A DNA stretch of 64,000 nucleotides. Origin: Paracoccus sp041927875. GTDB lineage: Bacteria; Pseudomonadota; Alphaproteobacteria; Rhodobacterales; Rhodobacteraceae. How positions within the stretch are numbered: the first letter of the stretch is position 1; each line of letters begins with the position of its first letter. Positions 56,901-64,000 of this stretch are shown here, piece by piece. A program made the translations under genes and the position numbers. The notes under the pieces were generated by a model. That model searched no databases, was not told the DNA's origin, and saw only the letters and a list, made by a program, of their open reading frames with translations. The stretch lies in assembly GCF_041927875.1 (NCBI RefSeq), contig NZ_JBHFHN010000008.1. One strand, 5' to 3'.

Positions 56901-58795
56901 TAGCAGGCGATTTCCACCGTCAGATCGCGCCCGCGTGCGGCCAGATCGGCGGCCTCCAGCGGGTCGCCCGGGGCCGCGACCACGGGCTGCACGCCCGCGC
57001 CTTGCAGGAAATCGCGCAGCGCGGGGGCCAGCCGATACGGGGCGAAATCCGGCGGGAACAGATGCGCACCGTCCTGCGGCACGGGCATCAGCATACCGGC
57101 CACCGTGCCTTGGGCATCCAGCACCGGGCCGCCGACATCGCCGGGGCGGATGGCGGCGGTGGCGCTGCCAAGGCTCGGCTCGCCCGCGGCATCTTCGGGG
57201 GCGGTGACGCGGCCTTGGGTCAGGATCGCACCGGGCAGGGTGCCGGGCCAGCTATAGCCCGCGACCGCGATGGCCGCGCCCGCGCCAGGCCGGGCCTCGG
57301 GTGCTGTCAGTTCGGCCACGGCGCGCGGGGCGATCACCCGTTCGGGGCGCAGGAAGGCCAGGTTCAGCCCCGGATCGGCCGCCAACTGCCGCGCCGGAAT
57401 GCCGTCGATGGTCAGGCGGCGGCAGGATCGGGTCAGCGTCTCGGCGGTCAGCACCGCGCCATCGCGGCCGACGAAAAACCCCGAACCGGCGGCCTTGGGG
57501 GCGGCGCCGATCAGGCTGTCGGCCAGATCGGCGGGGGCCTCGGCCAGGCTGGCCTGCGCGCCGGGGTCAAGGGTCAGGGTGCCAAGCGGCCGGAAGCTGT
57601 CAGCCATCAGCCCCAGAACCCGATCGCGGCGGGCCTGATCGGCGGCGGGCCAGACCAGCACGAAGCCCCGCAGGATGCCGCCCTCCAGCCGTCCGGTCGC
57701 ATGGGTCAGCACCGATCCGGTCTGACCGTCGATGGTAAAGCTGTCGCGCGTGGCCTTGCGCGTGGCGCCCTCGGGCAGCACGTCCAGGCTGGCGATCAGG
57801 TCGCCCATGGCCGCCAGCCCGCGCGCATCGCTGGGGCGTGAGAACAGGTAGAGTTCGACCCCCGACGCATCCTTGCTGCGAAAGATCGCAAACGGCGGAA
57901 CAACCCTGTCGAACCGCACAAGACCGGTGGGGATCAGCATCTCGATCCCCGGCGTCGGGTCGGTCAGCGGCTCAAGCCCAAGCGCGGCAAGCCCGGCGCG
58001 CCAGTCGGCGATCAGGCGGTCGTGGTCGGCGCGCGACAGCACCCCCGTCGCCTCATGTCCGGCGCCGGATTGCCAGGCGGCGATCGCCTTGCGCGTGCCC
58101 GCCCCAAAGGCGCCATCGACGCCGCCCGGATCATGGCCCAGCCAGGCAAGGGCGCGCTGCACATCCTCACGCGCGGGGCGGTCCAGCGCGGCCTCATCGG
58201 CGCGGGCGGCGGCAAGGCGTTCGGCGGCAGTCTGCGGGGGCGGGGCTTGCGGGGCAGGGGCGTCGGCGGACACGGCGGCAGGGGCGTCCGCCGCTGCGCC
58301 CGACCCACCCCCGACATCCGCCCCCTGCGCCGGGTCAGCCCCCGAGGCATCGCCTGCGGACCCCTGTGCCGGCTCAGCCCCCGAAACACCGCCTGCGGCC
58401 CCCTGCGCCGGGTCAGCCCCCGAAACACCGCCTGCGGCCCCCTGCGCGCCCCCCTCCAGTGGCCAGAACGGCGCGGCATAATCGCGGCCCGTCGCCAGAT
58501 AGCTGTCGGCGGGCACCGCGCCCGCGGCCTTCAGCGCGGCCAGACGGGCTTCGGCCTCGGCGCGATCCAGGGGGCCGATCGCCATCGCATACCAGCCGCT
58601 GTCCAGCCGGAAACCGACAAGCCCCGGTAGCCGCGCCGCCCAGTCGGCAGCCCGCGCCTCGGCCTCGGCGGCGCTGCGCTTGGCCTCGATCTGGATATAG
58701 ACCTGATCGGCCCAGGCCGCGCTGCCCATCAGCATGGCCATCCCGATCCCGCCCAGGATGCCCCTGATCCCGCCGCCTGCCTGCCTGCTCTGCAT
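56897..58795 (-). CDS. trypsin-fold protein with SPOR and peptidoglycan-binding domains, catalytic triad lost
   Basis: 632 aa, exported (signal peptide cleaved near Ala29). Order: SPOR-like repeat (30-103), a low-complexity stretch with three 13-residue repeats (about 117-160), a PG_binding_1 domain (205-262), and a C-terminal trypsin-like domain (from GSGFFVGRDG at 437). The triad is gone: the His position is Thr453 (VLTAETL), the Asp position Asn478 (LNLAFL), and GDSGG reads GDVGG (Val554). It should be a non-catalytic cell-wall binding or scaffold protein. Relatives with intact triads exist in the group. Confidence 0.85.
   Translation of the reverse strand: MQSRQAGGGIRGILGGIGMAMLMGSAAWADQVYIQIEAKRSAAEAEARAADWAARLPGLVGFRLDSGWYAMAIGPLDRAEAEARLAALKAAGAVPADSYLATGRDYAAPFWPLEGGAQGAAGGVSGADPAQGAAGGVSGAEPAQGSAGDASGADPAQGADVGGGSGAAADAPAAVSADAPAPQAPPPQTAAERLAAARADEAALDRPAREDVQRALAWLGHDPGGVDGAFGAGTRKAIAAWQSGAGHEATGVLSRADHDRLIADWRAGLAALGLEPLTDPTPGIEMLIPTGLVRFDRVVPPFAIFRSKDASGVELYLFSRPSDARGLAAMGDLIASLDVLPEGATRKATRDSFTIDGQTGSVLTHATGRLEGGILRGFVLVWPAADQARRDRVLGLMADSFRPLGTLTLDPGAQASLAEAPADLADSLIGAAPKAAGSGFFVGRDGAVLTAETLTRSCRRLTIDGIPARQLAADPGLNLAFLRPERVIAPRAVAELTAPEARPGAGAAIAVAGYSWPGTLPGAILTQGRVTAPEDAAGEPSLGSATAAIRPGDVGGPVLDAQGTVAGMLMPVPQDGAHLFPPDFAPYRLAPALRDFLQGAGVQPVVAAPGDPLEAADLAARGRDLTVEIACY
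58324..58441 (-). repeat. 39-bp tandem repeats within the pseudoprotease gene
   Basis: Three copies (starts near 58324, 58363, 58402) encoding 13-residue units of the type GAAGGVSGADPAQ. Copies are nearly identical at DNA level, so copy number may vary between strains. Confidence 0.8.
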
Positions 58796-58874
58796 CCTGA
58801 TCTCCTTCGTTGCGCCGCCACGTTAGCCGGGCCGCCCCGGCGCGGCAACCGCCCCGCCCTTGCAGCGCCCCACG

Positions 58875-58903
58875 TTGACCGCGCCCCCGCCTGCGCCTAT
58901 GGG
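58875..58903 (+). promoter_or_regulatory. putative glyQ promoter
   Basis: TTGACC and TATGGG with a 17-bp spacer, 34 bp before the ATG. Confidence 0.5.
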
Positions 58904-58937
58904 TAACCCGCCCGTCTGACCGCCAAGGATCCCCGCC

Positions 58938-59861
58938 ATGACCCACAGCCCCACCCAACCCCGGTCCTTCCAGGAGGTGATCCTGCGCCTTCAGACCTAT
59001 TGGGCGTCCAAGGGCTGCGCCATCCTGCAACCCTATGACATGGAGGTGGGCGCGGGCACCTTTCACCCCGCCACCACGCTGCGCGCGCTTGGCACGCGCC
59101 CCTGGGCTGCGGCCTATGTCCAGCCCTCGCGCCGGCCAACCGACGGGCGCTATGGCGAAAATCCGAACCGGCTTCAGCACTATTACCAATACCAGGTGCT
59201 GATCAAACCCAGCCCGCCCGATCTGCAAGACCTGTATCTGGGCAGCCTGCGCGCCATCGGCATCGACACTGACCTGCACGACATCCGCTTTGTCGAGGAC
59301 GACTGGGAAAGCCCCACCCTCGGCGCCTGGGGCCTGGGGTGGGAGGTCTGGTGCGACGGCATGGAAGTGTCGCAATTCACCTATTTCCAGCAGGTCGGCG
59401 GCCATGACTGCCGCCCGGTCGCGGGCGAGTTGACCTATGGCCTTGAACGGCTGGCCATGTATGTGCTGGGCATTGATCACGTCATGGACATGCCGTTCAA
59501 CGATCCCGGCAGCCCCATCCCGCTGACCTATGGCGACATCTTCCGCCAGACCGAACAGGAATATTCGCGCTGGAACTTTGACCAGGCCGATACCGACATG
59601 CTGTTTCAGCATTTCAAGGATGCCGAGGCCGAATGTCACCGCATCCTGGCCGCCCCCGCGACCGATGCGGCCGGCCGCACCATCGTCATGGCCCATCCGG
59701 CCTATGACCAGACGATCAAGGCCAGCCATATCTTCAACCTGCTGGACGCGCGCGGCGTCATCAGCGTGACCGAACGCCAGGCCTATATCGGCCGCGTCCG
59801 CGCCCTGGCGAAAGCCTGCGCCGATGCCTTTGTCACCACCCCCGCCGGGGGCGCGGCATGA
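58938..59861 (+). CDS. glyQ: glycine--tRNA ligase alpha subunit
   Basis: 307 aa class II catalytic subunit of the heterotetrameric bacterial GlyRS. SFQEVILRLQTYWASKGCAI opens; GAGTFHPATTLRALG, YVQPSRRPTDGRYGENPNRL and QYQVLIKPSP are the usual active-site blocks. Overlaps the next small gene by 4 bp (ATGA), which in turn touches glyS. Confidence 0.97.
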   Translation: MTHSPTQPRSFQEVILRLQTYWASKGCAILQPYDMEVGAGTFHPATTLRALGTRPWAAAYVQPSRRPTDGRYGENPNRLQHYYQYQVLIKPSPPDLQDLYLGSLRAIGIDTDLHDIRFVEDDWESPTLGAWGLGWEVWCDGMEVSQFTYFQQVGGHDCRPVAGELTYGLERLAMYVLGIDHVMDMPFNDPGSPIPLTYGDIFRQTEQEYSRWNFDQADTDMLFQHFKDAEAECHRILAAPATDAAGRTIVMAHPAYDQTIKASHIFNLLDARGVISVTERQAYIGRVRALAKACADAFVTTPAGGAA

Positions 59862-60337
59862 ACGGGCGCATCGTTGGCGCGGGCCTGATCCTGGTGGCCG
59901 CCCTGTCGGGGCTGGTGATGTATTACCTTCAGGTCTACGGCTTTTATGAGCCCGTGGACCAGGTGACAGGTGTGCAGGAACTGGCCTTCACCGATGCCAA
60001 TGGCGCGCCGCATCCGCTGCCGGTCGCGGGCTTCGCCGGTATCGACGCCGCCAGCAGCCCGCTGCGCTATCGCGCCTGTTTCACGCTGACGCCCTCGGCC
60101 CTGACCGAAGGCGCGGGTTACGATGCGCCGACGCCGCTGAACGGGCCGAAATGGTTCCAGTGCTACAATGCCCGCGCCCTGACCGAGGATCTCGCCTCGG
60201 GTGCGGCCCGCGCCTATCTGGGCACCCGCAACATCCACCCCGGCATCGACCGGGTGATTGCCGTCTATCCCGATGGCCGGGCCTTTGCCTGGCATCAGTT
60301 GAACGAATCCGCCGAGGAAAAGAAGGTTATCGAATAA
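59858..60337 (+). CDS. small membrane-anchored protein between glyQ and glyS (DUF6446-like)
   Basis: 159 aa. One N-terminal helix (residues about 5-26) then a periplasmic domain with two Cys (RACFTL and FQCYNAR) that could pair. Short proteins in this place are usual in Rhodobacteraceae; I recall them as DUF6446. Role unknown. It overlaps glyQ by 4 bp and glyS by 1 bp, so translation is coupled with both synthetase subunits. Confidence 0.75.
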   Translation: MNGRIVGAGLILVAALSGLVMYYLQVYGFYEPVDQVTGVQELAFTDANGAPHPLPVAGFAGIDAASSPLRYRACFTLTPSALTEGAGYDAPTPLNGPKWFQCYNARALTEDLASGAARAYLGTRNIHPGIDRVIAVYPDGRAFAWHQLNESAEEKKVIE

Positions 60338-62565
60338 TGGCCGACCTGCTGATTGAACTCTTTTCCGAAGAAATCCCCGCCCGGATGCAGCCCCGCGCCC
60401 GCGAGGATCTGAAAAAGCTGATGACCGACGGGCTGGTCGGGGCCGGGCTGACCTATCGCAGCGCCGGGGCCTTCTCGACGCCGCGCCGCCTGACCCTGAC
60501 CATCGAGGGGCTGGACGCCGCATCCCGCCCCGTGCGCGAGGAACGCAAAGGCCCGCGCGCTGACGCCCCCGCACAAGCGATCGAGGGCTTTCTGCGATCC
60601 ACCGGCCTGAGCCGCGATCAGCTGGAAGAACGCGACACCGGCAAGGGCGCGATCCTGTTTGCGGTGATCGACAAGCCCGGCCGCCCCGCCGCCGAGATCG
60701 TGGCCGAGGTGCTGGAGGCCACGATCCGCAATTTCCCCTGGCCCAAGTCGATGCGCTGGGGGTCGGGCAGCTTGCGCTGGGTGCGCCCGCTGCATTCGAT
60801 CATCGCTCTCTTGTCGGACGAGGGCGGCGCGCAGGCCGTGGCGCTGGATGTCGACGGCATCACCGCCGGGGCGATGACGCGCGGCCACCGCTTCATGGCG
60901 CCTGACCCGATCACCGTCACCGGTTTCGATGACTACGCCGCCAAACTGCGCCGCGCCCGCGTCATGCTGGACCCGGTCGAACGTGAGGCCGCGATCTGGT
61001 CCGCCGCCGAAAACCTGGCCTTCGCCCAAGGGCTTGAGGTCGTCCCCGATGCGGGCTTGCTGGCCGAGGTCGCGGGGCTGGTCGAATGGCCGGTGGTGCT
61101 GATGGGCCGCATCGACGACGCCTTTCTGGGCCTGCCGCCCGAGGTGCTGCAAACCTCGATGAAGGAACATCAGAAGTTCTTCTCGGTCCGCAATCCGAAA
61201 AGCGGCCGGATCGAGGGATTTGTCACCGTCGCCAACCGCGAGACCGCCGACAATGGCGCGACGATCCTGAAGGGCAACCAGAAGGTGCTGTCGGCGCGGC
61301 TGTCGGATGCGCGGTTCTTCTGGGACAACGACCTGCGCGTGGCCAAGGCGGGGATGGGTGAGTGGGACGAGGGCCTCAAGGCCGTCACCTTCCACAACAA
61401 GCTAGGGTCGCAGGCCGACCGCATCGCCCGCATCGCGGCGCTGGCGCGCGAGATCGCGCCGAAGGTGGGGGCTGATCCGGCACAGGCCGAGAAGGCGGCG
61501 AAGCTGGCGAAACTTGACCTGCGCAGCGCCATGGTCGGTGAGTTCCCCGAGTTGCAAGGCGTGATGGGCCGCTATTACGCACTGGCGGCGGGCGAGGACG
61601 CGGCGGTCGCCGACGCCGCCCGCGACCACTATTCGCCGCTGGGGCCGACGGATGACGTGCCTTCGGCGCCCGTGTCCGTCGCCGTGGCGCTGGCCGACAA
61701 GATCGACACGCTGACCGGATTCTGGTCGATTGATGAAAAGCCTACGGGGTCGAAGGATCCCTTTGCCCTGCGCCGTGCCGCGCTGGGGGTGATCCGGCTG
61801 GTGCTGGGGAATGGGGTAAGGTTGGGGCTTCATGGCGTTTTCGCACCCCGGATCGGTGCTCACCGAGGCACGCGGAGTGGGACGATATTGGGCGACCGTG
61901 CAAAGCAAGCCGCTGAAAGCCTCACTGCGGTTGGTCGCCATTTCGAGGCAGCGGATATTATTCGCGAAGCCAATGCGCCCGACAATGCCGCACGCCAAAG
62001 ATCAGTAGAAGTGAATGAGCAGCGTGCTCTTCGTGATGCCTCCGACCTCCTCGCCTTCCTCCACGACCGCCTCAAGGTCCACCTGCGCGACCAGGGCATC
62101 CGCCATGACGTGATCGACGCGGTCCTCGCGATGCTTGGCAGCGACGACCTCGTGCTGGTGGTCAAGCGGGCCGAGGCGCTGGCGGCCTTCCTGAAAACCG
62201 AGGACGGGGCGAACCTGTTGCAGGGCTTCAAGCGCGCCAACAACATCCTGACCCAGGCCGAGGCCAAGGACGGCGTGGAATACAGCTTCGGCGCCGACCC
62301 GAAGTTCGCCGAGACCGACAGCGAACGCGCGCTGTTTGCCGCGCTGGATCAGGCCGAGGCCGCCATCGCCCCCGCGCTGGCGTCCGAGGATTTCCCCGCC
62401 GCCATGGCCGCCATGGCCCGGCTGCGCGCCCCGCTGGATGCGTTCTTCACCGACGTGCAGGTGAATGCCGACAACCAGATCGTCCGCCGCAACCGGCTGA
62501 ACCTCTTGTCGCGCATCCGCGCCACGCTGGCCCAGGTCGCCGACCTCACCCGCGTCGAGGGCTAA
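60337..62565 (+). CDS. glyS: glycine--tRNA ligase beta subunit, with an unusual insertion
   Basis: 742 aa subunit needed for tRNA binding. MADLLIELFSEEIPARMQPRA opens; SMRWGSGSLRWVRPLHSI, TSMKEHQKFF and DKIDTLTGFWSI are family blocks; the C-terminal anticodon-binding part has RNRLNLLSRI. Between VIRLVLGNG and LLAFLHDRLKVHLRDQG about 70 residues (positions roughly 492-568) form an extra, polar segment, while relatives usually carry a short loop. The DNA there (61820-62040) drops to about 58% GC, suggesting an in-frame insertion. The frame is unbroken. Confidence 0.94.
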   Translation: MADLLIELFSEEIPARMQPRAREDLKKLMTDGLVGAGLTYRSAGAFSTPRRLTLTIEGLDAASRPVREERKGPRADAPAQAIEGFLRSTGLSRDQLEERDTGKGAILFAVIDKPGRPAAEIVAEVLEATIRNFPWPKSMRWGSGSLRWVRPLHSIIALLSDEGGAQAVALDVDGITAGAMTRGHRFMAPDPITVTGFDDYAAKLRRARVMLDPVEREAAIWSAAENLAFAQGLEVVPDAGLLAEVAGLVEWPVVLMGRIDDAFLGLPPEVLQTSMKEHQKFFSVRNPKSGRIEGFVTVANRETADNGATILKGNQKVLSARLSDARFFWDNDLRVAKAGMGEWDEGLKAVTFHNKLGSQADRIARIAALAREIAPKVGADPAQAEKAAKLAKLDLRSAMVGEFPELQGVMGRYYALAAGEDAAVADAARDHYSPLGPTDDVPSAPVSVAVALADKIDTLTGFWSIDEKPTGSKDPFALRRAALGVIRLVLGNGVRLGLHGVFAPRIGAHRGTRSGTILGDRAKQAAESLTAVGRHFEAADIIREANAPDNAARQRSVEVNEQRALRDASDLLAFLHDRLKVHLRDQGIRHDVIDAVLAMLGSDDLVLVVKRAEALAAFLKTEDGANLLQGFKRANNILTQAEAKDGVEYSFGADPKFAETDSERALFAALDQAEAAIAPALASEDFPAAMAAMARLRAPLDAFFTDVQVNADNQIVRRNRLNLLSRIRATLAQVADLTRVEG

Positions 62566-62571
62566 GGCCGA

Positions 62572-62593
62572 CCGGGCGCGCCCCCGCGCCCGG
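62572..62593 (+). terminator. hairpin after glyS, possible terminator
   Basis: CCGGGCGCG-CCCC-CGCGCCCGG, 9-bp stem, 6 bp after the stop codon; no T-tract. Confidence 0.4.
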
Positions 62594-62690
62594 CACGCCC
62601 GTGGCGCCGGAACGGTGCACGAACTGTGCACAGGCTGTGCCGCGCCGGTGCATCGGTTGTGACATGCGTTTTTCAGCGATCACAGGGGCT

Positions 62691-62731
62691 TGCGGGGCGA
62701 TCTTCACATCCGCTGTGAACATCGCCCCGCA
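62691..62731. promoter_or_regulatory. 41-bp inverted repeat upstream of the PPDK-like gene
   Basis: Two 18-bp arms (TGCGGGGCGATCTTCACA / TGTGAACATCGCCCCGCA) with one mismatch and a 5-nt centre TCCGC. The inner part TTCACA-N5-TGTGAA looks like a protein-binding operator. Further TGTGCAC, TGTGACA and CACAGG words lie in the same 235-bp intergenic region. Confidence 0.5.
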
Positions 62732-62800
62732 CGCCCTGCCCACAGGTCGCACTTGCCAGATCACGCGCGGCTTGTAAGGTGCGGCAAAAGGATTGCCGCA

Positions 62801-64000
62801 ATGCAGCACCACCGTGACCTGACCGATTGGACCGCCATCGCCCCCGCCGCGACGGTTGAGGCCGCCCGCCACGGCTGGCGCGCGAAATGCCTGCAACGGC
62901 TGGTCAGGCTGGACCTGCCGGTTCCCACCGCCATCGCGCTGTCCTGCGATCTGGTGCGCGCCATCGCTGGCGGCGCGGCGCCCGACATGGGCCGCATCGC
63001 AGCGGTCTTTGGCGATGACATGCTGGTTTCGGTCCGCCCCTCGCCGGCCAATCCCGATTGGGGCGGGCCTGGCTCGGTGCTGAATGTCGGCATGAACGAC
63101 GCCCGCCACGCCGAGCTGACCGCCACCCTTGGCGCCGATGCCGCCGACGCGATGTATCTGCGCTTCGTGCAAAGTTTCGCCACCCATGTCGCGCGGCTGG
63201 ACCCCGACATGTTCGACCGCGCCCCCGGCCCCGGCGCACTGGCCGCGGCGCTGTCGGCCTATCACGCTGAAACGGATGAGGATTTTCCGCAAGACCCGGC
63301 CCGGCAACTGGCCGATGTGCTGCGCTCGATGGCGCGCGCCTGGGAAGGGCCGACCGCCCGGCTGCTGCGCCAGGCCAAGGGCGCGCCCGCCGATGCGGCG
63401 CTTGGGCTGATCGTGCAGACCATGGCCAAGGCGCTTGGGCCGGGGCTGTCGGGCTCGGGCACCATGCAATGTGTCGACAGCGTGACCGGCACCCCCCGCA
63501 TCACCGGGCGCTTTCGCGGCCAGATGCAGGGGCGGGGCGCGGCGGGCGATGCCCTGTATCTGACCCGCGACGCCCGTGGCCCCAGCCTTGAGGATGCGGC
63601 CCCCGCGGTCTTTGCCGAACTCCACGCCGCCGCCCGATCCTGCCGTGCCCGCCTGCGCGAGGAAATGCAGATCGAGTTCGTGGTCGAGGACGGCCAGTTG
63701 CGCATCATCGACGCGCAAAAGGTCGCCCGATCCTCGCGCGCGGCGGTGCGCATCGCGGTCGGGCTGGCGCAGGACGGCATCATCACCCGGCAAGAGGCGC
63801 TGCTGCGGGTCGAGCCCCGCGCGCTGTCGGAATTGCTGCATTATCAGGTCGATCCGCGCAGCCCCCGCGACCGCCTGACCCGCGCCATCGCCGCAAGCCC
63901 CGGTGCGGCGACGGGTCGGATCGTGCTGACCTCGGCCGCCGCGCAAGCCGCCGCCGCGCGCGGCGAGGCCTGCATCCTGGTGCGCCGCGAAACCGCGCCC
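62801..64000 (+). CDS. pyruvate, phosphate dikinase-like PEP/pyruvate-binding protein (partial)
   Basis: First 400 residues; the gene runs past the window end. The N-terminal nucleotide-binding domain is divergent: where PPDK reads VSVRSGAxxSMPGMMDTVLN, this reads VSVRPSPANPDWGGPGSVLN, so normal ATP/Pi binding is uncertain. Then MQIEFVVEDGQLRIIDAQKV, and near the end PGAATGRIVLTS followed by ACILVRRETAP, the start of the swivelling phosphohistidine domain. The catalytic His would lie beyond the window. The place after glyS is usual in this family. Confidence 0.8.
   Translation, partial: MQHHRDLTDWTAIAPAATVEAARHGWRAKCLQRLVRLDLPVPTAIALSCDLVRAIAGGAAPDMGRIAAVFGDDMLVSVRPSPANPDWGGPGSVLNVGMNDARHAELTATLGADAADAMYLRFVQSFATHVARLDPDMFDRAPGPGALAAALSAYHAETDEDFPQDPARQLADVLRSMARAWEGPTARLLRQAKGAPADAALGLIVQTMAKALGPGLSGSGTMQCVDSVTGTPRITGRFRGQMQGRGAAGDALYLTRDARGPSLEDAAPAVFAELHAAARSCRARLREEMQIEFVVEDGQLRIIDAQKVARSSRAAVRIAVGLAQDGIITRQEALLRVEPRALSELLHYQVDPRSPRDRLTRAIAASPGAATGRIVLTSAAAQAAAARGEACILVRRETAP

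Overview
The window is a 64-kb stretch of a high-GC (roughly two-thirds G+C) alphaproteobacterial chromosome. Gene content and order point to the Rhodobacteraceae, most likely a Paracoccus-like genus. The signs are glyQ - small membrane protein - glyS - PPDK-like gene, hisD - UPF0262 - phosphatase - infA - maf - RNase G - yacG, murA - DUF2948, a TAXI receptor with a fused TRAP permease, and an Mg-type HemB. It is almost entirely core chromosome. I see no prophage, insertion sequence, CRISPR array, plasmid replication gene or rRNA operon.

Layout. 0-1.5 kb: TRAP permease (cut by the window edge) and its TAXI receptor. 1.6-5.6 kb: selD, a metallophosphoesterase, a lipid-kinase-like protein and an aldo/keto reductase. 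5.7-11.6 kb: an Atm1-type ABC exporter, then yfgM - bamB - der. 11.6-16.4 kb: a membrane protein and serS, tRNA-Thr(GGT), murA with two small partners, tRNA-Gly(GCC), tRNA-Ile2(CAT). 16.6-21.6 kb: purM - purN - ispG with 4-bp overlaps, a small acidic protein, a baeRF-like protein, a DsbA-family protein. 21.8-28.1 kb: aminotransferase, amidase, PBP1A and prfB, a cell-wall and translation block. 28.2-35.2 kb: DUF2189 membrane protein, bactofilin with an M23 peptidase, Bcp, a very large AsmA-like protein. 35.3-40.6 kb: queA, MFS transporter, DUF924, lpdA, a YcgL-like nucleotidyltransferase. 40.7-47.4 kb: tRNA-Phe and a long minus-strand cluster from hisD to yacG. 47.4-48.6 kb: a gene-free tract of degenerate repeats. 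48.6-56.9 kb: ssb, lytic transglycosylase, hemB, pyruvate carboxylase, TrkH. 56.9-64 kb: a trypsin-fold protein lacking its catalytic triad, glyQ - small protein - glyS, and the start of a PPDK-like gene.

How the genes work together. Envelope biogenesis is well represented: murA, PBP1A, amidase, M23 peptidase with bactofilin, lytic transglycosylase, BamB/YfgM, AsmA-like. So is translation: serS, glyQS, prfB, der, infA, queA and four tRNAs, including an Ile2 tRNA that needs lysidine modification. Purine (purMN), isoprenoid (ispG), heme (hemB), histidine (hisD) and central carbon (pyc, lpdA) genes complete the picture.

The least ordinary observations are: (1) a dispersed GC-hairpin plus GTATTTGG..AAGAAGAAAG repeat present in at least six copies, one of them inside the nitrilase reading frame as an apparent in-frame insertion; (2) a low-GC, roughly 70-codon insertion in glyS; (3) the trypsin-fold pseudoenzyme; (4) maf lacking any ATG, GTG or TTG start upstream of its signature; (5) a 1.2-kb repeat tract at the 5' side of hisD, where the usual murA - DUF2948 - hisD linkage appears broken; and (6) several strong inverted repeats and operator-like motifs in intergenic regions. 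Promoter calls rest on eye-matched -35/-10 pairs and are tentative.
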